Shown here piece after piece: positions 24,662 through 33,090 of a stretch of 64,000 bases of DNA. This DNA is from Geothrix terrae. Its GTDB lineage: Bacteria; Acidobacteriota; Holophagae; Holophagales; Holophagaceae. The stretch is from contig NZ_JAKZLA010000004.1 of the NCBI RefSeq assembly GCF_022808775.1, positions 124,001 through 188,000 of the forward strand, in the 5' to 3' direction. Position 1 is the first letter of the stretch. Each line of letters begins with the position of its first letter. The notes under the pieces are model-generated. The model was not told the DNA's origin. It saw nothing but the letters and a program-made list of their open reading frames with translations, and ran no database searches. Position numbers and translations under genes: made by a program.

Positions 24662-24725
24662 CCGGATCGCGAGACAGGCTGCTAAATGCAGCCTGGCGAG
24701 CGAGGATCCGGCGAGCGGTGAGCAT
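24662..24725 (+). repeat. Palindromic repeat, copy A
   Basis: About 64 bases: CCGGATCGCG, then a hairpin CAGGCTGC-TAAAT-GCAGCCTG, then AGCGAGGATCCGGCGAG and GCAT. Copy B (24750-24806) is in the same orientation; copy C (25798-25857) is inverted beyond the next gene. The stem of copy C differs but still pairs. Confidence 0.75.
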
Positions 24726-24749
24726 AGCAATCAGGTTGGCCTCCGTCTC

Positions 24750-24806
24750 AATCGTGGGCAGGCTGCTCCTCGCAGCCTGACGAGCGATGCGGCGAGCGGT
24801 GAGCAT
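24750..24806 (+). repeat. Palindromic repeat, copy B
   Basis: A shorter relative of copy A with the same stem (CAGGCTGC/GCAGCCTG), a different loop (TCCTC) and the same GGCGAGCGGTGAGCAT tail. It ends ten bases before the GTG of the adenosine deaminase gene and so occupies its leader. Confidence 0.7.
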
Positions 24807-24815
24807 AATGTCCAG

Positions 24816-25751
24816 GTGAGCACAACCGCCCCCTCTCCTCTCATCGATCGCCACACCCACCTGGAGGGCGCCCTGGATCCCGTCTGGGTCCGAGGCGAAG
24901 CGGCGCGCCGCGGGCTGGCGTTGCCGGGACCGCTGGAAACCCTGTGGTCCGGCGGCGCCGTGCCCTTCGATGGGTTCATCGAGGCCTTCCTCTTCGGCGC
25001 CGCGCTGCTGGACAGCCGGGAGGCCGTCCGTGAGGCGGTGCGGGCGGTGGTCCGGCGGACGCAGGCCTGCGGCGGGTCGGGGTTCGATCTCTGGGCCTCG
25101 CCCCACTTCCTCGTGGTCCACCGCGGCCAGATCACCCTCGACGCCTTCTGGCGGGGGGTGGAGGACGGCCTGGCCGAGGCCGCGGCCCAGGGTGTCTGCG
25201 GCTGCGTGGTGGTGGACGCCGTGAACCACTTCGGCCCCAAGCATGGCCAGGCGGTCCTCGACCTGGTGCTGCCGGAGCTGCCGCTCTTCGTGAAGGGCTT
25301 CTCCACGGGCGGCCTGGAGGGCAGCCCCTTCCGCGATTGGGCCGCTGTCTTCGACCGGGCCCGGGCCGCAGGCCTGCGCCTCGCCGCCCACGCGGGCGAG
25401 AACGGACCGGGCTCGAACGTGCGCGAGGCCGTGCTGGAGGGTGGCGTGGCCCGCATCGTCCACGGCATCCGCGCTGACGACGCCACCCTGGACCTCCTGG
25501 CGGAGCGGGGCATCCCCGTGGACATCTGCCCCACCTCCAACGCAGCCCTGGCCGCCGACGTGACGCCCCACCCCCTGCCCCGGATGCTGAGGGCCGGCGT
25601 GCGCTGCGCCCTGGGCACGGACGACCCCGGCGTGGCCCCCTGCGACCTCGGCACCGAGACCGCCGCAGCCCAGGCCATGGGCCTGGATGCCACCGCCCTG
25701 GAGACCCTCCGCCGGAACGGGGCCGAGGATGCCTGGTGCCTCCGTGGCTGA
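24816..25751 (+). CDS. Adenosine deaminase-family amidohydrolase
   Basis: A 311-residue metal-dependent deaminase of the ADA-like amidohydrolase family. The metal and catalytic residues are visible in DRHTHLEGAL (about 11-20), AHAGE and GTDDPGV. It would deaminate adenosine or a related 6-aminopurine compound in the cytosol; aminodeoxyfutalosine deaminase of menaquinone synthesis is another member and cannot be excluded. The start is a GTG at 24816 preceded by a purine-poor leader made of repeat copy B. It is flanked on both sides by copies of a palindromic repeat. Confidence 0.85.
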   Translation: MSTTAPSPLIDRHTHLEGALDPVWVRGEAARRGLALPGPLETLWSGGAVPFDGFIEAFLFGAALLDSREAVREAVRAVVRRTQACGGSGFDLWASPHFLVVHRGQITLDAFWRGVEDGLAEAAAQGVCGCVVVDAVNHFGPKHGQAVLDLVLPELPLFVKGFSTGGLEGSPFRDWAAVFDRARAAGLRLAAHAGENGPGSNVREAVLEGGVARIVHGIRADDATLDLLAERGIPVDICPTSNAALAADVTPHPLPRMLRAGVRCALGTDDPGVAPCDLGTETAAAQAMGLDATALETLRRNGAEDAWCLRG

Positions 25752-25754
25752 CCG

Positions 25755-25793
25755 AACCCAGGGGTCGAAGCCAGGGGGGTCTTCCCGGTAGAC
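25755..25793 (+). repeat. Duplicated tRNA-promoter-like block (upstream copy)
   Basis: This block matches 25987-26024 in AACCC, GGGGTCGAAGC, CTTCC and GGTAGAC. In each the TCGAAG and TAGACC/TAGACT hexamers are 17-18 bases apart, and the second copy is the likely promoter of tRNA-Arg. The first copy may start a transcript through the hairpin-rich stretch 25795-25984, which has no gene. Confidence 0.5.
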
Positions 25794-25797
25794 CCGC

Positions 25798-25857
25798 ATG
25801 CCCTCCTCGCCGGATCCTCGCTCCATGGCCTGCCCCGCAGGCCATTCCGCGATCCGG
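25798..25857 (-). repeat. Palindromic repeat, copy C (inverted)
   Basis: Read on the minus strand it has CCGGATCGCG, a hairpin TGGCCTGC-GGG-GCAGGCCA, then AGCGAGGATCCGGCGAG and GCAT, matching copy A block by block. The stem bases differ from copy A in paired fashion, so pairing is kept. Confidence 0.7.
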
Positions 25858-25948
25858 CGGTCGGCCCAGTGCGCGCCCGACCCCGGCCTCCGCGAGCGAG
25901 GCGAGCGGGAGGACGCGCCGGGGCGCGTCCGATAGGCCACGGGCGGAG

Positions 25949-25984
25949 CTGGATAGAGCCTTCAGCATCCGGCGCTCTATCCAG
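25949..25984 (+). other. Hairpin containing a copied tRNA D-arm segment
   Basis: AGCTGGATAGAGC at 25947-25959 is identical to 26053-26065 in tRNA-Arg. Here CTGGATAGAGC pairs perfectly with GCTCTATCCAG (25974-25984) to make an 11-bp stem instead of a cloverleaf. Together with the duplicated promoter block this looks like debris of a partial tRNA-gene duplication. Confidence 0.45.
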
Positions 25985-25996
25985 CCAACCCGGGGG

Positions 25997-26025
25997 TCGA
26001 AGCGCCCGGAGCTTCCAGGTAGACT
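25997..26025 (+). promoter_or_regulatory. Likely promoter of the tRNA-Arg/tRNA-Leu unit
   Basis: TCGAAG (25997-26002), 17 bases, TAGACT (26020-26025), 14 bases before the mature tRNA-Arg 5' end. Confidence 0.5.
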
Positions 26026-26039
26026 AGGGGATTCGGTGC

Positions 26040-26116
26040 GCGCCCATAGCTCAGCTGGATAGAGCATCAGGCTTCGAACCTGAGGGTCGGGCGTTCGAGT
26101 CGCTCTGGGCGCACCA
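26040..26116 (+). tRNA. tRNA-Arg (anticodon TCG)
   Basis: A 77-base cloverleaf with encoded CCA. The acceptor stem GCGCCCA/TGGGCGC pairs perfectly, the anticodon stem is TCAGG/CCTGA around loop CTTCGAA (anticodon TCG, codon CGA), and the T-arm GGGCG-TTCGAGT-CGCTC pairs with one G-T. Confidence 0.95.
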
Positions 26117-26141
26117 CCGGCAATGACAATTCGGAAACCCT

Positions 26142-26226
26142 GCGAGCGTGGCGGAACTGGTAGACGCACTGGATTTAGGTTCCAGCGGTTCACACCGTGT
26201 CGGTTCGAGTCCGACCGTTCGCACCA
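26142..26226 (+). tRNA. tRNA-Leu (anticodon TAG)
   Basis: An 85-base class II tRNA with a long variable arm and encoded CCA. Acceptor GCGAGCG/CGTTCGC pairs with one G-T, anticodon stem CTGGA/TCCAG encloses TTTAGGT (anticodon TAG, codon CUA). It lies 25 bases after tRNA-Arg and 33 bases before tig, so co-transcription is likely. Confidence 0.95.
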
Positions 26227-26259
26227 CTTCGCATGACCCCCGCATCACACGGAGCATCC

Positions 26260-27930
26260 ATGTCCGCCACCCTGCATCACCAGTCCCCCACCCGCAAGGC
26301 CGTCGAAGTGACGGTGCCCGCCGCCGAGGTGAGCGCCACCTTCAACGAGGTGGTGGCCAAGATCGCCCCGAAGGTCCGCATCCCCGGGTTCCGCCCCGGC
26401 AAGGCCCCCCGGCCCGTCCTGATGCAGCGCTACGCCCGTGAGATCCAGTCCGACGTAGCCCAGCAGCTGGTGGAGAAGCACTTCTGGAAGGCCGCCCAGG
26501 AAGCCGGCGCCCTGCCCATCTCCCATCCCTCCCTGGAGAAGCTGGACCTGAAGGAGGGCGCCGACGCCGTCTTCCGCGCCCAGTTCGACGTGGCGCCCGA
26601 GGTGGCCCTGCCGGACTACAAGGCGATGGCCCTCACCAAGAAGAAGCGGGCCATCGACGAGGCCGCCGTGGCCGAGCACCTGGAGGGCCTCCGCCAGCGG
26701 GCCACCAAGCTCCTGCCCGTGGAGGACGCCGCCGTGGCCGAGGGCCTCGTCGTCACCTGCGATATCCGCGTGAAGCCCCAGGGCCTCAAGGCCCAGACCT
26801 ACCAGGACCAGGTGCTGGAGATTGACGGCAAGCGCCCCTTCGACGCCCAGATCCTCGGCATGAAGGTCGACGAGAAGAAGGCCTTCAACCTCACCCACCC
26901 GGACGACGACGCCAACAAGGTCCTCGCCGGCAAGACCCTGGCCTACGAGGTGCAGGTCAAGGACATCCGCCGCAAGGAGGTGCCCGTCCTGGGCGATGAC
27001 TTCGCCAAGGACATGGGCGCCTTCGAGAACCTGGAGGCCCTGAAGGCCGCGGTGAAGAAGGACCTGGAGGAGGCCTCCGAACGCGACGCCGTGGCCCGCC
27101 TCCACGCCAACATGCTCGACACCCTGCTGGAGGCCGCGCCCTTCGAGGTGCCCCGCTCCATGGTGGCCCTGCAGCTCGATGACTACTGCCAGGAGTTCGC
27201 CCAGCACGTAGCCCGCCAGGGCATGGACCCCAAGAAGGTGAACTGGCAGGGCTACCGCCAGTACCGCCTCAACGACGCCGAGCGCGCCGTCCGCAGCGGC
27301 TACCTGCTCCAGGCCATCGGCAACGCCGAGAGCATCGAAGTGCCTGAGGCGGACATCGACGCCGAGATCCGGACCTTCATGGCCGAGAACCAGGTGCAGC
27401 AGCCCTTCGAGGCCTTCAAGGCCGAGCTGGAGCGCCGCGGCAACACCACCGAGATCAAGGGCCGCCTCCGCACCGACCGCATCTTCACCCACCTGCTCGC
27501 CACCGCCAAGGTCACGGAGGAGCAGCTGGACAAGGCGGCCTTCGAGGCCCTGGTCGAGCTGGAGCGCAAGCGCGAGGCGGGCCTGCCCGTGAACCGCTTC
27601 GACGCCGGCGGCCTGGAGGGCGGCGACCTGGAAGGCCAGGAGGGCGGCGAGCCCGCCGCCGTGGCCCCCGCCGGCCACGTCCACGGCCCCGACTGCGACC
27701 ACGACCATGATCACGGCCACGGCCACAGCCACGAGGAGGAGGCCGCTCCGGCCAAGAAGCCCGCGGCGAAGAAGGCCGCGGTGAAGGCCGAGCCCGAAGC
27801 CGAGGAGAAGCCCAAGAAGGCCGCGAAGAAGGACGAGCCCGTCGCGGAGAAGCCCAAGAAGGCCGCCGCCAAGAAGGATGAGCCCGCCGAGGACAAGCCC
27901 AAAGCCAAGAAGCCCGCGGCCAAGAAGTAG
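26260..27930 (+). CDS. tig: Trigger factor with metal-binding and Lys/Ala-rich tail
   Basis: A 556-residue ribosome-bound chaperone and peptidyl-prolyl isomerase, about 110 residues longer than usual. The ribosome-docking signature PGFRPGKAP is in the N-domain, a PPIase domain spans roughly 165-255, and the helical chaperone domain follows. The extra C-terminus starts with a His/Asp block (CDHDHDHGHGHSHEEE) like the metal-binding tail of SlyD, then alternates acidic and AAKK/KKPAAKK repeats. CGGAG five bases before the ATG at 26260 fixes the start. It sits just after two tRNAs and before clpP, the usual tig-clpP order. Confidence 0.95.
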   Translation: MSATLHHQSPTRKAVEVTVPAAEVSATFNEVVAKIAPKVRIPGFRPGKAPRPVLMQRYAREIQSDVAQQLVEKHFWKAAQEAGALPISHPSLEKLDLKEGADAVFRAQFDVAPEVALPDYKAMALTKKKRAIDEAAVAEHLEGLRQRATKLLPVEDAAVAEGLVVTCDIRVKPQGLKAQTYQDQVLEIDGKRPFDAQILGMKVDEKKAFNLTHPDDDANKVLAGKTLAYEVQVKDIRRKEVPVLGDDFAKDMGAFENLEALKAAVKKDLEEASERDAVARLHANMLDTLLEAAPFEVPRSMVALQLDDYCQEFAQHVARQGMDPKKVNWQGYRQYRLNDAERAVRSGYLLQAIGNAESIEVPEADIDAEIRTFMAENQVQQPFEAFKAELERRGNTTEIKGRLRTDRIFTHLLATAKVTEEQLDKAAFEALVELERKREAGLPVNRFDAGGLEGGDLEGQEGGEPAAVAPAGHVHGPDCDHDHDHGHGHSHEEEAAPAKKPAAKKAAVKAEPEAEEKPKKAAKKDEPVAEKPKKAAAKKDEPAEDKPKAKKPAAKK

Positions 27931-27951
27931 CGGTCTGCGCAGACCACCCAG

Positions 27952-27975
27952 AGAAGGCGCCCCATGGCGCCTTCT
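27952..27975 (+). terminator. Hairpin between tig and clpP
   Basis: AGAAGGCGCC-CCAT-GGCGCCTTCT, a perfect 10-bp stem whose 3' arm ends in TTCT, 21 bases after the tig stop. It may attenuate read-through into clpP. Confidence 0.6.
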
Positions 27976-28005
27976 TGCTATCCTGATGAGCCAGCCGGAG
28001 GGCCC

Positions 28006-28602
28006 ATGCCCAGCAGCTACTATCCCCCCATCGTCATCGAGCAGACGCCGCGCGGCGAACGCAGCTACGACATCTATTCGCGCCTGCTGAAGGACAACAT
28101 CATCTTCCTGGGCACGGCCATCGATGACAACGTGGCCAACGCCATCGTGGCCCAGATGCTCTTCCTCGAGAGCGAGGACCCGGACAAGGACATCCAGATC
28201 TACATCAACAGCCCCGGCGGGAGCGTCACCGCGGGCCTGGCCATCTACGACACCATGCAGTTCGTGAAGAATGACATCGTCACCTACTGCATCGGCCAGT
28301 GCGCCTCCATGGGCGCCCACCTGCTGGCGGCCGGCACCCGGGGCAAGCGCTTCGCCCTGCCCAACGCCCGCATCATGATCCACCAGCCCTCGGGCGGCGC
28401 CCAGGGCCAGGCCACCGAGATCGAGATCACCTTCAAGGAGATCCAGCGCCTGAAGGAGAACCTGGCCGCCACCTTCGCCAAGCACACGAACCAGCCCCTG
28501 AAGAAGGTCATGAAGGACATGGACCGCGACTACTTCATGGGCGCCGAGGAGGCCCTGGAATACGGCATCGTCGACAAGGTCCTCTCCGAGCGGCCCGCCT
28601 GA
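28006..28602 (+). CDS. clpP: ATP-dependent Clp protease proteolytic subunit
   Basis: A 198-residue serine peptidase of normal length. The catalytic triad is Ser101 in GQCASMGA, His126 in [10 protein letters not shown] and Asp175 in DRDYFMG. It forms the 14-mer barrel that degrades proteins delivered by ClpX or ClpA. GGAG five bases before the ATG at 28006 supports this start. It follows tig, as in many bacteria, but clpX is not next: hisC overlaps its stop (TGATG). Confidence 0.97.
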   Translation: MPSSYYPPIVIEQTPRGERSYDIYSRLLKDNIIFLGTAIDDNVANAIVAQMLFLESEDPDKDIQIYINSPGGSVTAGLAIYDTMQFVKNDIVTYCIGQCASMGAHLLAAGTRGKRFALPNARIMIHQPSGGAQGQATEIEITFKEIQRLKENLAATFAKHTNQPLKKVMKDMDRDYFMGAEEALEYGIVDKVLSERPA

Positions 28603-29729
28603 TGAACACCAGCCTGTCCGCCCTTCCCGCCTTCGAACACCTGGCGCGGATCCCGCTCTACGTCCCCGGCAAGCCCATCCAGGAGGTCCAGCGCGAGCTG
28701 GGCCTCACGTCCATCGTCAAGCTGGCCTCCAACGAGAATCCCTGGGGCCCCACCGACGCGGTGAAGGCCCGCGTGGCCGCGGTCATCTCGGGGTCCGAGT
28801 TCGAGGGCCTCGGTCTCTACCCCGTGAGCGACGGCTACTACCTCCGCCAGCGCATCGCGGCGCGCAAGGGCCTTTCCCTCGACCGCGTGGTGCTGGGCAA
28901 CGGCAGCAGCGAGATCCTGGAGATGGTGGCCAAGGCCGCCTTCCTGGACGGCGGCAGCTCCGTCATCCCGAAGCACAGCTTCGCCATCTACGGCATCGCC
29001 ACCCAGACCGCCGGCGGGCGCGTCATCGAATCCCGGGCCTCGGCCACGGAGCTCGACGCCGATGACATCCTGCGATCGGTGGCGGAGGACACCCGCCTCG
29101 TCTACCTCGGCAATCCCAACAACCCCACGGGCATCCGCCTGGAGCGGGCCGCCCTGGAGCGCCTGGTGCGCGACCTGCGCGAGGACATCGTGCTGGTGGT
29201 GGATCAGGCCTACGCCGAGTACGAGGACCCGGCCACGTACCCGGATGCCGCGGCCTACCTGGATCAGCGCCCGAACCTGCTGGTGCTGCATACCTTCTCC
29301 AAGATCCACGCCCTGGCCGGGCTGCGCATCGGCTACGGCCTCGGGTCCAAGGAGATGATGGGCTTCCTGGAGCGGGTGCGCAGCCCCTTCAACACCAACC
29401 ACCTGGCCCAGGCCGCCGCGGAAGTGGCCGTGCAGGACCTGGCCTTCGAAGCCTTCTCCCGCCAGAAGAACACCGAGGCCCGCGCGACCTTCGTGGCGGA
29501 AGCCGCGAAGCACCGCTGCCAGACCTCGGGCACTTCAGGTAACTTCATCCTCCTGGAGACCGTCTTCCCGGCCGCCGAGCTGTTCAAGGAGCTGCTCCAG
29601 CGCGGCGTGATCGTGCGGCCCATGCAAGGCTATGGCCTGCCCAACCACATCCGCGTGACCTTCGGGAAGCCCGAGGAGATGGAAGCCTTCTGGAAGGCTG
29701 CCGGGCCGTTGCTCGACGGCGGCTGCTGA
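28602..29729 (+). CDS. hisC: Histidinol-phosphate aminotransferase
   Basis: A 375-residue class I/II PLP aminotransferase. Recognisable blocks are KLASNENPWGP near residue 40, LGNPNNPTG at about 169-177, VVDQAYAEY and the PLP-lysine region HTFSKIHALAGLRIGYG (Lys234), the HisC pattern. It would transaminate imidazole-acetol phosphate with glutamate in histidine synthesis; aromatic amino acid transamination is a known alternative for such enzymes. Its ATG overlaps the clpP stop (TGATG). No other his genes are present. Confidence 0.88.
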   Translation: MNTSLSALPAFEHLARIPLYVPGKPIQEVQRELGLTSIVKLASNENPWGPTDAVKARVAAVISGSEFEGLGLYPVSDGYYLRQRIAARKGLSLDRVVLGNGSSEILEMVAKAAFLDGGSSVIPKHSFAIYGIATQTAGGRVIESRASATELDADDILRSVAEDTRLVYLGNPNNPTGIRLERAALERLVRDLREDIVLVVDQAYAEYEDPATYPDAAAYLDQRPNLLVLHTFSKIHALAGLRIGYGLGSKEMMGFLERVRSPFNTNHLAQAAAEVAVQDLAFEAFSRQKNTEARATFVAEAAKHRCQTSGTSGNFILLETVFPAAELFKELLQRGVIVRPMQGYGLPNHIRVTFGKPEEMEAFWKAAGPLLDGGC

Positions 29730-31418
29730 TTGGGCTCAGTTCTGGACGAGATTGAGCGACTGCGCGCCTTGCTCACGCAAGGCGCGCATGTGGAATGCAG
29801 GGAGGGTCTGGCGCGGCTGCGGGACCGCTACCGCGCTGAGCCCGGGGCCTTCGATGCTGGAGCCATCGCGGCACTGAAAGGCTTGGCGGCTGGACTGGGG
29901 GCCCCGCCGGATCTGGAATCCGCCCTCAAGACCACCTTCGGCTACGCCTCCTTCCGGCCCGGGCAGCGGGCCATCATCGAGGCGGTCATGGCAGGCCGCG
30001 ACGTGGTGGGCATCATGCCCACGGGCGCCGGCAAGTCCCTCACCTTCCAGCTGCCCGCGCGGCTGCTGGGCGGCGTGACGCTGGTGGTGTCGCCCCTCAT
30101 CGCCCTCATGAAGGACCAGGTGGACGCGCTGACCGAGGCCGGGCTCCGCGCCACCTTCCTCAACTCCAGCCTCGATGCGGAGGCCCGCCGCGAGCGCATC
30201 CGCGCCCTCAAGAATGGCGAGCTGGAGCTGGTGTACGCGGCGCCCGAGGGCCTCGAGCTCTACCTCGCCGACCTGCTCCGCGAAGTGGACCTGCGCCTCA
30301 TCGCCGTGGACGAGGCCCACTGCATCAGCCACTGGGGCCATGACTTCCGCCCCGCCTACCGCACCCTTGCCGGCCTCAAGCAGCGCTTCCCGGGCGTGCC
30401 CGTCCTGGCCCTCACGGCCACGGCCACGCCCGAGGTGCGCCGCGACATCGCGGAACAGCTGGAGATGCGGAAGCCGGTCGAGGTGCAGGGCTCCTTTTTC
30501 CGATCCAACCTGCGCATCAGCGCCTACCGCAAAGGCGCCGAGGGCCTGCCGCCGGTGCGCGAGGCCCTGCTGCGGCTCGTGCTGGCGCGGCGCGGCGAGA
30601 GCGGCATCATCTACTGCCTGTCGCGCAAGGCCGTGGAGTCCACGGCGGCCTTCCTGCGCGAGGAAGGCGTCCTCGCCGCCGCCTACCATGCGGGCATGGA
30701 CGCCGCGGCGCGCTCCGCGGCCCAGGAAGCTTTCCAGCGGGATGACGTGGATGTCATCGTCGCCACCGTCGCCTTCGGCATGGGCATCGACAAGAGCAAC
30801 ATCCGCTACGTCATCCACCGCGACATGCCCAAGAGCGTGGAGGGCTGGTACCAGGAGATCGGCCGCGCGGGCCGTGACGGCGCAGATGCGGACTGCGTCA
30901 TGTTCTACGGCTGGGGCGACGTGCTGAGCTACGACCGCTTCACGGACGGCCTGGAGGCGGGCCTGGCCCAGGCCCAGCAGCGGCAGACCCGGGACCTCTT
31001 CCGCCTGGCGGATGCCACCCGCTGCCGCCACCAGGCCTTGCTGGCCCATTTCGGGGAGCGCATGGAGCCCTGCGGGGCGTCCTGCGATGTCTGCTCCGGG
31101 GCGGACCCGCTGGAAGCCGCGCCGAAACCCGGCAAGGCCAAGCGCGGCTCGCCGCGCGGCACGCGCCCGGCGCTGCCCGAGGGACCGGTGGACGGCGAAG
31201 AGGCGCTCTACCGGGACTTGAAGATCCTCCGGAAACGGCTGGCCGATGCGAAGGGCGTGCCCGCCTACGTGATCTTCAGCGACGCCACCCTCCAGCAGAT
31301 GGCCCGCTTCCAGCCCGCCACCGAGGCGGAATTCCTGGCCCTGAGCGGCGTCGGGCCGAAGAAGCTCCAGCAGTACGGCGAGGCCTTCCTCCATCTGCTG
31401 CGCGTAAAGATGATCTAA
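29730..31418 (+). CDS. recQ: RecQ-family DNA helicase lacking the winged-helix domain
   Basis: A 562-residue SF2 3'-5' DNA helicase. An N-terminal extension of about 60 residues precedes the helicase core: Walker [19 protein letters not shown] in [17 protein letters not shown] and motif [13 protein letters not shown] zinc-binding segment ([20 protein letters not shown] plus CDVC) follows, then a basic linker and an HRDC domain at the end. The winged-helix part of the RQC region seems missing. The TTG start at 29730 directly follows the hisC stop, so it is probably coupled; the exact start is uncertain. Confidence 0.88.
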   Translation: MGSVLDEIERLRALLTQGAHVECREGLARLRDRYRAEPGAFDAGAIAALKGLAAGLGAPPDLESALKTTFGYASFRPGQRAIIEAVMAGRDVVGIMPTGAGKSLTFQLPARLLGGVTLVVSPLIALMKDQVDALTEAGLRATFLNSSLDAEARRERIRALKNGELELVYAAPEGLELYLADLLREVDLRLIAVDEAHCISHWGHDFRPAYRTLAGLKQRFPGVPVLALTATATPEVRRDIAEQLEMRKPVEVQGSFFRSNLRISAYRKGAEGLPPVREALLRLVLARRGESGIIYCLSRKAVESTAAFLREEGVLAAAYHAGMDAAARSAAQEAFQRDDVDVIVATVAFGMGIDKSNIRYVIHRDMPKSVEGWYQEIGRAGRDGADADCVMFYGWGDVLSYDRFTDGLEAGLAQAQQRQTRDLFRLADATRCRHQALLAHFGERMEPCGASCDVCSGADPLEAAPKPGKAKRGSPRGTRPALPEGPVDGEEALYRDLKILRKRLADAKGVPAYVIFSDATLQQMARFQPATEAEFLALSGVGPKKLQQYGEAFLHLLRVKMI

Positions 31419-31603
31419 TGGTAACCTTCCAGTAGCCTGGGCCTCTGTCACAACCTGGAACGCCCCCTGTTGATATCAAAGGAGATAAGGCCTCCTCGGC
31501 CCCGCTCTGTCTTGCGGCTGATCCCGGAGGAATTTAGGGTGGAACGAGGCATTGCCCACTCGGGTGTCATTTGTCTTTTCCCCCACGTCGCGGAGGTGGA
31601 TCC

Positions 31604-33055
31604 ATGAGCTTGAAAGAACGCATCAGAGACCTCGCCAGGCTCTGCTTCCAGCTGGGGAACAACTGGATCACCCTGCTGGGCGTGGCCCTGACGACCAGCT
31701 CGGCCTTCACGCTCGTCTGGTTCTGGTTCATGGAACTGACCAGCCCCCGGGCCGTCCACCCCTACGTCGGCATCCTGCTGTTCCTCGCCCTTCCCGCCAT
31801 CTTCCTCGTGGGCCTGGTCCTCATCCCCGTGGGCATCCTCCGGATGCGCCGCCAGCGCCGCCTGTCGGGCGAGGCTCCCACGCCCCTGCAGAAGGTGGAC
31901 TTCACCCAGCCTGGCATCCGCCGCCTGCTGCTGGTGGTGGGCGCCCTCACCTTCATCAACGTCGGCATTCTCGGCACCGCCGGCCTCAAGGGCGTGGAGT
32001 ACATGGACTCCAACCGCTTCTGCGGCCTCACCTGCCACACGGTGATGAGCCCCGAGTACACCGCCTTCCTGAACTCGCCCCACTCCCGCGTGGGCTGCGC
32101 CCAGTGCCACATCGGCCACGGCGCCCCCGCCCTGGTGCGCGCCAAGATCTCCGGCACGCGGCAGCTCTTCGCGGTGGCTTTCGGCACCTACTCGCGTCCC
32201 ATCCCGAGCCCGGTCGAGCACCTGCGCCCCGCCCGGGAGACCTGCGAACAGTGCCACTGGCCCCAGAAGTTCACGGACGACAAGCTGCTGATCCGCACCA
32301 AATACGCCGATGACGAGGCCAACACCCCCTCCACCAGCATCCTCCTGCTGAAGATCGGCGGGCACACGCCGAACGGCACCACGGGCATCCACGGCCGCCA
32401 CCTCGACGCCATGGAGCGCATCAGCTACATCAGCACGGACCACCGCCGCCAGGAGATCCCCAAGGTCACCTACCGCGACGACAACGGCCAGCTTGTGGAG
32501 TACGTCACCGACGACTACAAGAAGCTCACGCCCGACCAGCTGGCCAAGGCCACCGAGCGCAAGATGGACTGCATCGACTGCCACAACCGGCCCACCCACA
32601 CCTTCGAGCTGCCCGATCGCGCCGTGGACAAGTCCATGGCCAAGGGCCTCATCGCCACGGACCTGCCTTACATCAAGAAGAAGGCGGTGGAGCTGCTGAA
32701 GGTCGAGTACGCCAGCCAGCAGGAGGCGGGCTCGAAGATCGTCCTCGGCATCAACGAGTTCTACCGCACCACCTACCCCGACGTGTTCAAGCACAAGCGG
32801 GCCCAGGTGGACGCCGCGGCCGAGGCCGTGAAGGCCATCTACCTGCGGAACGTGTTCCCCGAGATGAAGCTCACCTGGGGCACGCACCCGAACAACATCG
32901 GCCACGAGGAGGCCGTGGGCTGCTTCCGCTGCCACGACGGCAGCCACACCGCCGCCGACGGCCGCACCATCAAGGGCGACTGCGACACCTGCCACACGCT
33001 CCTGGCCCAGGACGAGAAGGATCCCAAGGTCCTCAAGGACCTCGGCATGAAGTAA
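31604..33055 (+). CDS. Membrane-anchored NapC/NirT-type multihaem cytochrome c
   Basis: A 483-residue protein with three hydrophobic segments in the first 140 residues, then a periplasmic haem domain. Five CxxCH motifs are visible (CAQCH, CEQCH, CIDCH, CFRCH, CDTCH). The first NapC/NrfH-like site, FCGLTCHTVMSPEY, has three residues between the cysteines (CxxxCH). It probably passes electrons from the quinone pool to periplasmic reductases. GGAGG seven bases upstream of the ATG at 31604 marks the start. It is not in an obvious operon with a terminal reductase; cydAB lies 1.3 kb away on the other strand. Confidence 0.88.
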   Translation: MSLKERIRDLARLCFQLGNNWITLLGVALTTSSAFTLVWFWFMELTSPRAVHPYVGILLFLALPAIFLVGLVLIPVGILRMRRQRRLSGEAPTPLQKVDFTQPGIRRLLLVVGALTFINVGILGTAGLKGVEYMDSNRFCGLTCHTVMSPEYTAFLNSPHSRVGCAQCHIGHGAPALVRAKISGTRQLFAVAFGTYSRPIPSPVEHLRPARETCEQCHWPQKFTDDKLLIRTKYADDEANTPSTSILLLKIGGHTPNGTTGIHGRHLDAMERISYISTDHRRQEIPKVTYRDDNGQLVEYVTDDYKKLTPDQLAKATERKMDCIDCHNRPTHTFELPDRAVDKSMAKGLIATDLPYIKKKAVELLKVEYASQQEAGSKIVLGINEFYRTTYPDVFKHKRAQVDAAAEAVKAIYLRNVFPEMKLTWGTHPNNIGHEEAVGCFRCHDGSHTAADGRTIKGDCDTCHTLLAQDEKDPKVLKDLGMK

Positions 33056-33090
33056 TGGCAAGGGCGTGAGCGGTCCCGCAGAATGAAGGC

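Noticed and set aside
24662-25857. Repeats as a CRISPR array
   Set aside because: Only three copies, one inverted, on both sides of a gene, with irregular distances and no cas genes.
26245-28485. A very long open frame on the minus strand opposite tig and clpP
   Set aside because: It is a by-product of GC-rich codon use: the plus-strand frames encode clear trigger factor and ClpP, and the antisense product has no recognisable domain. The same applies to long antisense frames opposite cydAB, the FabH-like gene and the M3 peptidase gene.
31470-31479. FNR-like palindrome TTGATATCAA
   Set aside because: An FNR box needs a four-base spacer between TTGAT and ATCAA; here the half-sites touch, so a chance palindrome is likelier.
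31539-31557. Sigma-54-like promoter (TGGAAC...TTGCC) before the multihaem cytochrome gene
   Set aside because: The distance between the GG and GC doublets is 11 bases, not the strict 10 needed by sigma-54.
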